Shown here: positions 1 to 6,934 of the stretch, in pieces | Numbering within the stretch: position 1 is the stretch's first letter | Layout of the letters: each line of letters starts with the position of its first letter | NCBI GenBank assembly: GCA_903925005.1 | Contig: CAIYDX010000173.1 | Coordinates: forward strand, 1 to 34,698 | Length of the DNA: 34,698 nt | Reading direction: 5' to 3' | Source: an uncultured Geobacteraceae bacterium | Lineage (GTDB): Bacteria > Desulfobacterota > Desulfuromonadia > Geobacterales > Pseudopelobacteraceae | The notes under the pieces: model-generated | Databases searched by the model: none | Told to the model about the DNA's origin: nothing | What the model saw: the letters and a program-made list of their open reading frames with translations, nothing else | Position numbers and translations under genes: made by a program

Positions 1-37
1 AGCGTTCGTTCTGAGCCAGGATCAAACTCTCCAGTTT
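1..37 (-). rRNA. rrs: 16S ribosomal RNA, 5' end only (partial)
   Basis: Read on the minus strand, the left edge gives the conserved 5' end of bacterial 16S rRNA, including the universal 27F primer site (AGAGTTTGATCCTGGCTCAG). The 5' end is placed at 37 by alignment with the E. coli start (AAATTGAAGAGTTTG, here AAACTGGAGAGTTTG). Only 37 nt are inside the window; the rest of the rRNA operon runs off the left edge. Confidence 0.95.
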
Positions 38-166
38 ATACTGATATAGTTTGATAACTTAATCTCAAAAATTTGTTACTGGCAAATCTCACAAATCACT
101 TTAAAACTGCTATTCGGTTTTCAAAGACCAGCGTCGCTGCCGAATCATTCTCGGCGCTGCAACCAG
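38..166 (-). promoter_or_regulatory. 16S rRNA leader with boxA-like antitermination signal
   Basis: This transcribed leader lies between the likely promoter and the 16S 5' end. On the minus strand positions 130-118 read TGGTCTTTGAAAA, close to the rRNA boxA element (TGTTCTTTGAAAA in Bacillus, TGCTCTTTAACA in E. coli) that recruits the Nus antitermination complex. A GC-rich imperfect hairpin lies at about 138-160. The remainder is A/T-rich, as is usual in pre-16S leaders. The boxA call is from motif likeness only. Confidence 0.6.
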
Positions 167-172
167 ACAGAC

Positions 173-201
173 AACATACTCAAGTCGGTTTCGATTGTCA
201 A
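173..201 (-). promoter_or_regulatory. Candidate rRNA promoter (proximal)
   Basis: On the minus strand a perfect -35 (TTGACA, 201-196) is followed by a 17-nt spacer and a -10-like TATGTT (178-173). The DNA just upstream is A/T-rich with runs of A (about 202-232), resembling an UP element. Its expected start point near 166 would give a leader of about 130 nt to the 16S 5' end, containing the boxA-like site at 118-130. Confidence 0.6.
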
Positions 202-246
202 TTACTTTTTTTCAAAAGCGACAATCTTTTTTTCGTACCGACCGGT

Positions 247-258
247 TTTTAAAGAGCA
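247..258 (-). promoter_or_regulatory. Second boxA-like motif upstream of the proximal rRNA promoter
   Basis: The minus strand reads TGCTCTTTAAAA, matching the E. coli boxA core (TGCTCTTTAACA) at 11 of 12 positions. It lies upstream of the promoter at 173-201, so it would be transcribed only from a more distal promoter such as the one suggested at 299-326. It could also be a chance match. Confidence 0.4.
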
Positions 259-298
259 CCCCGAGAAACAAAACCGCTGTCTCAAAAGGGACTCGCTT

Positions 299-326
299 TC
301 TATCATAAACAATTTGATCCTGTCAA
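299..326 (-). promoter_or_regulatory. Candidate distal rRNA promoter
   Basis: The minus strand carries a perfect TTGACA (326-321) preceded by an A/T-rich stretch. The -10 is weak: GATAGA at a 16-nt spacer, or TATGAT with a short spacer. It is offered because rRNA operons often have tandem promoters and a boxA-like motif follows it. Confidence is low because of the poor -10. Confidence 0.3.
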
Positions 327-376
327 AATAAAAATGACTCTTACTATAAAATAAATGGGCGCAACCATTCACTTCT

Positions 377-1816
377 CTAAAATACTTCATAGTATCCATG
401 TGTTCCCAGCTTGTGCACTTTCATAAGATTTGTTGAACCGCGCGTTTCAATCGGGATGCCCATGGTAATTACGACTTGATCACCGATGAGAAAACCTGTG
501 GCCAACATCTTTTTCTCGACTTCATGAATCTGCTGGTCCGTATTTTCCATGATACCGACTTCAGTACATTGCACCCCCCAAAAGATCGATAACCTGCGGT
601 GAATCTCCCGTGAGGCTGTAAAGGCAATTATCGGCGTTGATGGACGGAAAGCCGAGATGAGGGCAGCGGTACCGCCGGACCTGGTAAAAACAGCAATAGC
701 CTTAGCTTTTATCGTCGCTGCAGTCCTGCAGGAGGACTCTGCTACCGCTTGTGCTGTTGTCGTTACCGCATTGAAATGACCGTTCGCAACATGTAAATCT
801 GCATTTTCCACATCTTTGGCAATGCGTACCATTGTTTCGACAGATTCTATCGGAAAATCGCCTGAGGCCGTTTCTGCCGAAAGCATGATTGCATCCGTAC
901 CGTCTATAATTGCATTGGCAACATCGGATGTTTCAGCCCTGGTTGGGCGTGGATTACGGATCATCGAGTCCAGCATCTGGGTTGCCGTTATGACCGGCTT
1001 GCCGGCCCTGTTGCAGTCCATGATGATTTTCTTCTGATAAATCGGAACCTTCTCCGGTTCTATCTCAACCCCTAAATCGCCGCGCGCAACCATAACCGCA
1101 TCGGTAACCTGCAGGATCTTCTTGAAATTTCGGAGCGCTTCCGGCTTTTCAATTTTAGCAACAACCGGAGTATCTTTCCCTTTAGCAGTAATTATCCTCT
1201 TTATCTCCAAAATATCTTCAGCAGTACGCACAAAAGAGAGCGCGATGAAATCAACTCCGGCTTCAAGGGCAAAGTCGAGGTCAATCAGATCCTTTTCCGT
1301 AAGGCAGGGGGCTGAAACGTTTACTCCCGGCAGATTGATCCCTTTATTATTCTTTAGAAGCCCTCCTGCGACAACCAGACAGCGAACCAACTCACCTTCC
1401 AGCGCAACAACTTTCAACTCCATCAGCCCATCATCCAGCAGTATTCGTGAACCGGGATGTACGTCATGCGGCAATGAACGATAAATAGTTGGAATGATGC
1501 CATCTCTGCCTAACACATCGTCGGTGGTGATGACAACCTCCTCCCCTTTAGTCAACAACATGCCGTCGCCAGCCATCTTCCCGGTTCTGATTTTAGGCCC
1601 CTGAAGGTCGCCAAGAATTCCAACCTGACGGCCAAGTTTATCCGACATCTGCCTGATAATTCCGATCAGTTCCAGCTTTTGTGAATTTTCGCCATGCGAA
1701 AAGTTCAGTCTGAATATATCGACTCCGGCCTTCATCAATCTCTGGATCATCTCCGGCGATGAACTTACGGGGCCGACGGTAGCAACTATTTTGGTTTTGC
1801 GGATTGATCTGGACAT
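377..1816 (-). CDS. pyk: Pyruvate kinase
   Basis: This enzyme transfers phosphate from phosphoenolpyruvate to ADP, giving pyruvate and ATP, the last step of glycolysis in the cytoplasm. The 479-residue protein has the usual bacterial length. It shows the N-terminal KTKIVATVGP strand, the substrate-binding RLNFSHG motif (about 36-42), the signature VVAKIEKPEAL with the catalytic Lys at about 221 and metal-binding Glu at about 223, and VMVARGDLGVE (about 241-251) of the TIM barrel. A regulatory C-terminal domain follows. The ATG has an AAGGA ribosome site a few bases upstream. It lies 82 nt downstream of lpdA on the same strand, so cotranscription is possible but not shown. Its 3' end faces the rRNA promoter region, which starts within about 50 nt. 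Confidence 0.97.
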   Translation of the reverse strand: MSRSIRKTKIVATVGPVSSSPEMIQRLMKAGVDIFRLNFSHGENSQKLELIGIIRQMSDKLGRQVGILGDLQGPKIRTGKMAGDGMLLTKGEEVVITTDDVLGRDGIIPTIYRSLPHDVHPGSRILLDDGLMELKVVALEGELVRCLVVAGGLLKNNKGINLPGVNVSAPCLTEKDLIDLDFALEAGVDFIALSFVRTAEDILEIKRIITAKGKDTPVVAKIEKPEALRNFKKILQVTDAVMVARGDLGVEIEPEKVPIYQKKIIMDCNRAGKPVITATQMLDSMIRNPRPTRAETSDVANAIIDGTDAIMLSAETASGDFPIESVETMVRIAKDVENADLHVANGHFNAVTTTAQAVAESSCRTAATIKAKAIAVFTRSGGTAALISAFRPSTPIIAFTASREIHRRLSIFWGVQCTEVGIMENTDQQIHEVEKKMLATGFLIGDQVVITMGIPIETRGSTNLMKVHKLGTHGYYEVF

Positions 1817-1858
1817 GATTGTTCCTTATGAAGTTATTGCGGTTTGAAACTGCGAGTA

Positions 1859-1880
1859 TATCTGTAAAAATGCACAGATA
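1859..1880 (-). repeat. Small hairpin between lpdA and pyk
   Basis: Perfect 7-bp arms TATCTGT (1859-1865) and ACAGATA (1874-1880) enclose an 8-nt loop. It sits 3' of lpdA and 5' of pyk on the minus strand. No clean U-tract follows, so it is not called a terminator. It may be a minor processing or regulatory hairpin, or chance. Confidence 0.3.
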
Positions 1881-1898
1881 AATTTTGACTAATAAAAA

Positions 1899-3332
1899 TT
1901 ACGCGTGTATCGCTTCTTTATGCACATCCAGCGCCGCCTCGCGGATCGCTTCGGAAAGAGTCGGATGAGCGTGGCAAATCAAAGCGATGTCCCGGGACGT
2001 TCCGCCAAAACTCATCACCGTGGCAGCCTCGGCGATTAGATCGGATGCCCGTGGGCCGACGATGTGAACACCTAGTACCCGATCACTTTCCAGATGGGCA
2101 AGAATCTTGACAAACCCTTCCGTTTCATCCATGCAGCGAGCCCGACCGAGAGCCGCAAAATTAAAGCGGCCACTGCGATAGGGTATGCCGTCGGTTTTCA
2201 GCTGTTCTTCCGTCATCCCCACACCGGCCGATTCCGGCCAGGTATATACCACTCCGGGAATGAGCTCGTATTCGACTTTTGTCATCATGCCCGCTATCCG
2301 TTCGACACAGGCAACCCCTTCTTCAGAAGCCTTGTGAGCGAGCATCGGACCGGACACCAGATCGCCAATCGCATAAACCCCGGGAACCGACGTTTGATAC
2401 GAATCATCGACAACAACTCTCCCCGATACATCCAGAACGACACCGACAGTTTCCAGACCGAGACCGCCGGTTAACGGCCTTCGTCCGACCGCCACCAACA
2501 CCTTGTCACAATCGAGCTCTTCACTGCCGGTTTCAGAGTTGAACTGAACTATCGCCTTGGCGCCTATCCTGCGCACTCCGGTAATGCGCGTATTCAGCTT
2601 GAACTGGATCCCCTGCTTGCGTAGCGAACGATAAAGTGCATCAGCAACCTGACGATCCAGATTCGGCAGAATATTCGGCAGCATTTCAATAACCGTGACC
2701 TGAGCACCCAGCCGTCGCCAGACGGAGCCAAGTTCAAGTCCGATAAAACCGCCACCGGCTACGACCAGATGTTCCGGAACCTGATCGAAGGAGAGCGCTT
2801 CGCGCGCAGTGACGACGGCTTGGCCGTCAAAAGGGATGCCCGGCAGACCGGACGCTTCGCTGCCGGTTGCAAGGATCACCTTTGGAGCGGCAAGAATAAT
2901 GGCTGATGTGGGGACGGTCGGCGAATCTTCCGACGTCACCTCAACCTGATGCTGCCCGGAAGCATTAACACCCTTGAGAACGGCAGTGCCGTGAAGCCGC
3001 TCAATTTTGTTTTTCTTTAACAAAAAGGTGATGCCGTCGGTCAGCTTCTTGACCACATCATCCTTGCGCCTCATCATCGCATCAAGGTCCAGGCGCGGGG
3101 TATCTACGGTTATGCCGTGCAGAGCAAACTTATCCCGTGCCAGGGTAAAAAGCTCGCTGGAGTCGAGCAGCGCCTTGCTTGGGATACACCCTTCGTTTAG
3201 ACAGACGCCGCCAGGAGCGGCGCGCTTTTCAACTACGGCAACCTTCATTCCGAGCTGGGATGCACGGATGGCAGCCACATAGCCACCCGGTCCGGCACCT
3301 ACAACAATAAGATCGAATATTTGTTCGGACAT
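1899..3332 (-). CDS. lpdA: Dihydrolipoamide dehydrogenase (E3)
   Basis: This FAD enzyme re-oxidises the dihydrolipoyl group of 2-oxo acid dehydrogenase complexes and reduces NAD+. The 477-residue protein has an N-terminal FAD site (VVGAGPGGYVAA, about 10-21), the redox-active disulfide motif GGVCLNEGCIPSK with Cys44 and Cys49, an NAD-binding GGGFIGLELG segment, a second FAD segment (YAIGDLVSGPMLAHKA) and the C-terminal active-site HAHPTLSE where His and Glu form the proton relay. The reading frame is open for 12 further codons upstream, but the start is placed at 3332 because a GGAGGT site lies seven bases before this ATG and the extension is built from an intergenic repeat. It follows sucB after 112 nt and probably serves the 2-oxoglutarate dehydrogenase complex. 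Confidence 0.96.
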   Translation of the reverse strand: MSEQIFDLIVVGAGPGGYVAAIRASQLGMKVAVVEKRAAPGGVCLNEGCIPSKALLDSSELFTLARDKFALHGITVDTPRLDLDAMMRRKDDVVKKLTDGITFLLKKNKIERLHGTAVLKGVNASGQHQVEVTSEDSPTVPTSAIILAAPKVILATGSEASGLPGIPFDGQAVVTAREALSFDQVPEHLVVAGGGFIGLELGSVWRRLGAQVTVIEMLPNILPNLDRQVADALYRSLRKQGIQFKLNTRITGVRRIGAKAIVQFNSETGSEELDCDKVLVAVGRRPLTGGLGLETVGVVLDVSGRVVVDDSYQTSVPGVYAIGDLVSGPMLAHKASEEGVACVERIAGMMTKVEYELIPGVVYTWPESAGVGMTEEQLKTDGIPYRSGRFNFAALGRARCMDETEGFVKILAHLESDRVLGVHIVGPRASDLIAEAATVMSFGGTSRDIALICHAHPTLSEAIREAALDVHKEAIHA

Positions 3333-3338
3333 TTTTAA

Positions 3339-3344
3339 ACCTCC
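3339..3344 (-). promoter_or_regulatory. Ribosome binding site fixing the lpdA start
   Basis: The minus strand has GGAGGT six bases before the ATG at 3332. No comparable site precedes the in-frame ATG at 3368, which lies inside the heptamer repeat, so the downstream start is preferred. Confidence 0.75.
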
Positions 3345-3354
3345 AAAAAAAACA

Positions 3355-3382
3355 GGGTCAAGGGTCAAGGGTCAAGGGTCAA
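3355..3382. repeat. Heptanucleotide tandem repeat (GGGTCAA x4)
   Basis: Four perfect head-to-tail copies of GGGTCAA fill 3355-3382, and a degenerate continuation (GGAGCAGGG) follows. It lies in the sucB-lpdA intergenic spacer and runs into the upstream in-frame extension of lpdA, which is another reason not to use that start. Copy number at such arrays can change by slippage. Confidence 0.9.
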
Positions 3383-3437
3383 GGAGCAGGGAGTGCATCA
3401 GCCTTTAGATTCTACTTGACCCTGCACCCTTGCCCCT
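3361..3437. repeat. Long inverted repeat built from the heptamer array
   Basis: The arms are 3361-3383 and 3415-3437. Comparing the left arm with the reverse complement of the right gives 20 matches in 23, with a 31-nt loop. On the minus strand the structure begins 8 nt after the sucB stop and ends 29 nt before the lpdA start. It could stabilise the sucB 3' end or modulate readthrough into lpdA. It has no U-tract, so it is not a standard intrinsic terminator. Confidence 0.8.
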
Positions 3438-3444
3438 GATTTCC

Positions 3445-4716
3445 TCATCCTTCCAGCAACAGCTCTTCAGGATTTTCAATATACTCTTTAACCTTCTTAA
3501 GGAATCCGACCGCCTCACGACCGTCGATTATACGGTGATCGTAAGATAACGCCAGAAACATCATCGGTCGAACAACAATCTGTCCGTCGCGCACCACCGG
3601 CCGGTCCTGGATTGCGTGCATCCCCAGCACGGCGCTCTGGGGCGGGTTAAGAATCGGAGTGGAAAGCATCGATCCATAGACGCCACCGTTACTGATAGTA
3701 AAAGTACCACCTTCCAGATCCGAAATCGCCAGACGGTTGGTTTTTATTTTCTCTGAAAAGGCGCTGATTGCCTGATCGACTTCAAACATCTTCAGATGGT
3801 CGGCATCACGCAAAATCGGCACAACCAGTCCCTTATCGCCGCCGATGGCGACACCGATATCATAATAATGATGATAGACAATATCATCACCATCAATACT
3901 GGCATTAACCAACGGAAACTCTTTTAGAGCTTCGACACATGCCTTGACAAAAAAGGGCATAAACCCAAGCGCTATTCCGTGACGTTGAATAAAATGTTCG
4001 CGATATGTTTTGCGCAGAGATACAACATGGGACAGATCGGCCTCGTTGAAGGTTGTCAGCATGGCGGTCTGCTGGCGGGCAGCCAGCAGACGTTCGGCAA
4101 TGCGTTTACGAAGAGGCGACATCGGGCGCCGCTCTTCACGGCCGAATGAATAAACCGGAGATTCTTCTGAACGCACAGAAAGCTTATGGACCGATTCTGC
4201 AATAACAGGCGTGAGTGGCGAAGCCGGCAACGGAATCACGTCTTGGCGCTCCGGCAGAGCTTCGCCCTGCTTGACAGCCTCTGCAGGAGGTGAGGCTGAA
4301 GGTGTTTTCGACTTCTCCTCAATACGGGAAAACAGGTCATCCAGCGTGATGCGCCCCCCCTTGCCGCTCCCCGAAACCTCGTCAGGAGAAATATTCTGTT
4401 CACGCATTTCATGCCGTACCGATGGCGATGTTGGCGGTTCAACCGGTTTAGTCACAGAAGCCGCAGCCGACGGTTCCGGCACGGCAGCGACCTCTTCAAT
4501 CGCACCGATTGTCGTTCCTACTGCCACCGTCGTACCTTCCAACACTGTTATGGTGAGTAAACCGGCAGCGTCGGCATTAAGATCGAGGGTAATTTTATCG
4601 GTTTCGATTTCGCAAAGCGGCTCATCCCGTTTGACAACGTCACCGTTTTTTTTGAACCACTTGGCCAACAGTGCCTCACGCACCGACTCGCCAACCTCGG
4701 GTATCTTTATTTCCAT
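3445..4716 (-). CDS. sucB: Dihydrolipoyllysine succinyltransferase, E2 of 2-oxoglutarate dehydrogenase
   Basis: E2 moves the succinyl group from E1 to CoA through a swinging lipoyl arm and forms the core of the complex. The 423-residue protein has one N-terminal lipoyl domain with the lipoylated lysine in EIETDKITLDL (Lys41), a Pro/Ala-rich linker, a peripheral subunit-binding domain (about 98-130, GSGKGGRITLDDL), a second flexible linker, and the C-terminal acyltransferase domain ending with the catalytic motif SYDHRIIDGREAVGFL (His394, Asp398). The motif set and single lipoyl domain favour SucB over pyruvate dehydrogenase E2. The E1 gene (sucA), commonly next to sucB, is not found in the 141 nt upstream, where the iscS-type operon ends instead. 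lpdA follows downstream. Confidence 0.92.
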   Translation of the reverse strand: MEIKIPEVGESVREALLAKWFKKNGDVVKRDEPLCEIETDKITLDLNADAAGLLTITVLEGTTVAVGTTIGAIEEVAAVPEPSAAASVTKPVEPPTSPSVRHEMREQNISPDEVSGSGKGGRITLDDLFSRIEEKSKTPSASPPAEAVKQGEALPERQDVIPLPASPLTPVIAESVHKLSVRSEESPVYSFGREERRPMSPLRKRIAERLLAARQQTAMLTTFNEADLSHVVSLRKTYREHFIQRHGIALGFMPFFVKACVEALKEFPLVNASIDGDDIVYHHYYDIGVAIGGDKGLVVPILRDADHLKMFEVDQAISAFSEKIKTNRLAISDLEGGTFTISNGGVYGSMLSTPILNPPQSAVLGMHAIQDRPVVRDGQIVVRPMMFLALSYDHRIIDGREAVGFLKKVKEYIENPEELLLEG

Positions 4717-4800
4717 GGGTCACTCCATCAGATAAGTTTATATTCATCCCTGATAACGAACAGCTAGAGATACTTTACCTCATTTCTTCTGATTCTCCAG

Positions 4801-4834
4801 TAAAAACAAAGGGCGACCCACAAATGGCCGCCCC
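4801..4834 (-). terminator. Intrinsic terminator of the nifU-nifS operon
   Basis: On the minus strand GGGGCGGCCA, a short loop and TGGGTCGCCC form a GC-rich stem with one mismatch, followed by TTTGTTTTTA. It starts 24 nt after the nifS stop and lies upstream of sucB, separating the two units. Confidence 0.8.
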
Positions 4835-4857
4835 AGTAAAATCAAATTAAAGAGTTT

Positions 4858-6033
4858 CTACGCCTCCCCTTTCAGGTGCTCCCTGCCGAAGGGGGACATC
4901 TGTCGCAGACGGGCAATGATCGGCGGCATCTCGCGAATAACGGTATCGATCTCGACATCCGTGGTGTAGCGCGAGAGTGAAAAACGGATCGATCCATGGG
5001 CACAAGTGAAAGGGACACCCATAGCCCGCAAGACGTGTGATGGCTCCAGCGAGCCCGAGGTACAGGCGCTTCCTGACGAGGCACAAATTCCGAACTCCGA
5101 CAGCAGCAGCAGTATCGCCTCCCCCTCGACGAACTCAAAAGCGATCGAGGTGGTATTAGGCAGCCTCTCGGCACCGCCACCATTGATACGGGCATGTGGA
5201 ATGGCTGCCATCAGCGTGTCCTGAAGACGGTCGCGCATCGTTTTGACAATAGTATTTTCGGCGTCCATATGCTGACCGGCCAACTGACAAGCCTTACCCA
5301 GTGCAATGATTGCAGAGGCGTTCTCGGTACCGGCCCGCCGACTCTTCTCCTGATGGCCACCCACCAGGAAAGGTCGGAACGGCGTGCCGCGTCTCAGATA
5401 CAAAACACCGATCCCCTTGGGAGCGTGCAGTTTGTGACCGGAAAGCGAGAGCATATCGATACTCGAAGCGGCCATGTTGATCGGAATTTTGCCGATGGCC
5501 TGCACCGCATCGCTGTGAAAAAGAGCACCCTTGGCCTTGGCAATTGCAGCCGCTTCCTCTACCGGAAAGATCACACCGGTCTCGTTATTGGCCCACATTA
5601 GCGAAACTATCGCTGTGTCGGTATCCACGGCAGCTTTCAATTCGTTCATATCCAGGCGACCGGCGCCATCGACACCGATCTCCGTCACCCGATATCCCCT
5701 CTGAGTCAGGTTGCGGCACTGGGTCAGAACAGCCGGGTGCTCGACGCGGGAGGTAATGATGTGACGCCGCTCGGGAAACACTTCCAACGCCGAACGGATC
5801 GCGGCGTTGTCACTCTCGGTACCGCAGGCGGTGAAAATTATTTCATCGGGGGATGCTCCGAGCAGCTCCGCGACACGGACCCTGGCCTCGTTCACCTTGC
5901 TCTGCACCTGGCCGCCGAAAAAATGCATCGAACTGGGGTTGCCATACAGCTCGCAAAAATAGGGGCGCATCTCCTCGAATACCGCTTCATCAACCTTGGT
6001 CGTCGCATTGTTGTCAAGATAGATCTCCTTCAT
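4858..6033 (-). CDS. nifS: Cysteine desulfurase NifS
   Basis: This PLP enzyme removes sulfur from L-cysteine as an enzyme-bound persulfide and hands it to the scaffold NifU for Fe-S cluster assembly. The 391-residue protein is a class I desulfurase: N-terminal YLDNNATTKVD, catalytic His99 (RVEHPAV), PLP-contacting HSDAVQ at about 173, the Schiff-base Lys201 in SLSGHKLHAPKG, and the persulfide Cys324 in SSGSACTSGS. Its start overlaps the nifU stop by 4 nt (ATGA), so the two are translationally coupled. With no nitrogenase genes in view it most likely serves general Fe-S biogenesis, as NIF-type systems do in several anaerobes and epsilonproteobacteria. The name iscS would describe the same activity. 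Confidence 0.95.
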   Translation of the reverse strand: MKEIYLDNNATTKVDEAVFEEMRPYFCELYGNPSSMHFFGGQVQSKVNEARVRVAELLGASPDEIIFTACGTESDNAAIRSALEVFPERRHIITSRVEHPAVLTQCRNLTQRGYRVTEIGVDGAGRLDMNELKAAVDTDTAIVSLMWANNETGVIFPVEEAAAIAKAKGALFHSDAVQAIGKIPINMAASSIDMLSLSGHKLHAPKGIGVLYLRRGTPFRPFLVGGHQEKSRRAGTENASAIIALGKACQLAGQHMDAENTIVKTMRDRLQDTLMAAIPHARINGGGAERLPNTTSIAFEFVEGEAILLLLSEFGICASSGSACTSGSLEPSHVLRAMGVPFTCAHGSIRFSLSRYTTDVEIDTVIREMPPIIARLRQMSPFGREHLKGEA

Positions 6034-6902
6034 GAGAAGACCTCCTCAACCACGATATCTTCGGCAACCAGGTCACGCAGCTTGGCTTCAACCATGCGGG
6101 AAGTATTGCCGGACGAGGCGCAGCCGGCACAGGCCTTGCGGAACGCCACCTGGACCTTGGAACCGTCGATATCAATCAGTTCAAGGTCGCCGCCGTCAGC
6201 CCACAAGAGCGGCCGGATATCGCGTTCCAGAACTTCCTGGATCAGCTGCATCTTTTTCATGTTGGAGAGCTTTTCAGGACGCTTGCGCGGTTGAACATCG
6301 TCATCGCCCAGCACTTTGGCGATCAGATCCTGTATCTTGGGAATGCAGCCGCCGCAGGCGCCGCCCGCTTTGGTGAAGTTTGTCACCTGTTCAACCGTCG
6401 TCAGCCTGTTGGTCTCGATAACCTTCTTGAGGAATGTGTCGGTAATGCCGAAACATTTGCAGACGATCTCCCCCTCGTGGTCAGGGTAGGCATGACCATG
6501 ATCATGCTCACTGTCGTGCTGTGGGATCTCCATGCCGCGATATTTAAATATGGCTACTTCCAGAGCCTCTTGTCCCATAACCGAGCAGTGCATCTTCTCT
6601 TCCGGCAGGCCGCCCAGAAAATCGGCAATATCCTGGTTGCTGACAGCAAGCGCTTCATCAAGGGTTTTTCCCTTGACCATTTCGGTCAAAGCTGATGAAG
6701 AGGCAATCGCACTGGCACAGCCAAAGGTTTGAAACTTGGCATCGACAATTTTGTCCTTGTTCTCATCCAGCTTGAGATAGAGCTTGAGCGCATCGCCGCA
6801 AGCCAGACTGCCGACTTCTCCGACTGCGTCGGCATCCGGTATGTCCCCTACATTGCGGGGATTCAAAAAATGATCCTTAACTATCGGTGTATAATCCCAC
6901 AT
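6030..6902 (-). CDS. nifU: Fe-S cluster assembly scaffold NifU (three-domain)
   Basis: NifU receives sulfur from NifS, assembles transient Fe-S clusters and passes them to apo-proteins. The 290-residue protein has all three NifU modules: an IscU-like domain with Cys35, Asp37, Cys62 and Cys106; a central permanent [2Fe-2S] domain with CKC (148, 150) and CGGC (183, 186); and a C-terminal Nfu domain with CAGC (258, 261). The linker at about 128-144 is unusually rich in His, Asp and Glu (QHDSEHDHGHAYPDHEG), a possible metal-binding or solubility feature. It is first of the nifU-nifS pair and lies 32 nt after the phosphohexomutase gene, so the three genes probably share the promoter at about 8400. 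No iscR-like regulator is present. Confidence 0.96.
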   Translation of the reverse strand: MWDYTPIVKDHFLNPRNVGDIPDADAVGEVGSLACGDALKLYLKLDENKDKIVDAKFQTFGCASAIASSSALTEMVKGKTLDEALAVSNQDIADFLGGLPEEKMHCSVMGQEALEVAIFKYRGMEIPQHDSEHDHGHAYPDHEGEIVCKCFGITDTFLKKVIETNRLTTVEQVTNFTKAGGACGGCIPKIQDLIAKVLGDDDVQPRKRPEKLSNMKKMQLIQEVLERDIRPLLWADGGDLELIDIDGSKVQVAFRKACAGCASSGNTSRMVEAKLRDLVAEDIVVEEVFS

Positions 6903-6934
6903 GACGTTCTCCTTAAAAAGATATCTATCTAAAA

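Noticed and set aside
345-369. Possible pyk terminator (AATGG/CCATT with a 6-nt loop then T-rich DNA)
   Set aside because: Only five A/T-rich pairs; too weak to call.
202-399. Minus-strand 65-residue open frame overlapping the end of pyk and the rRNA promoter region
   Set aside because: It covers the pyk 3' end and candidate rRNA promoters, has no recognisable family or ribosome site, and looks like chance.
3355-3437. CRISPR array
   Set aside because: Seven-base units without spacers, and no cas genes; this is a simple tandem repeat with an inverted copy.
4858-6902. Part of a nitrogen-fixation cluster
   Set aside because: NifU and NifS are the only nif-named genes here; flanking genes are central metabolism.
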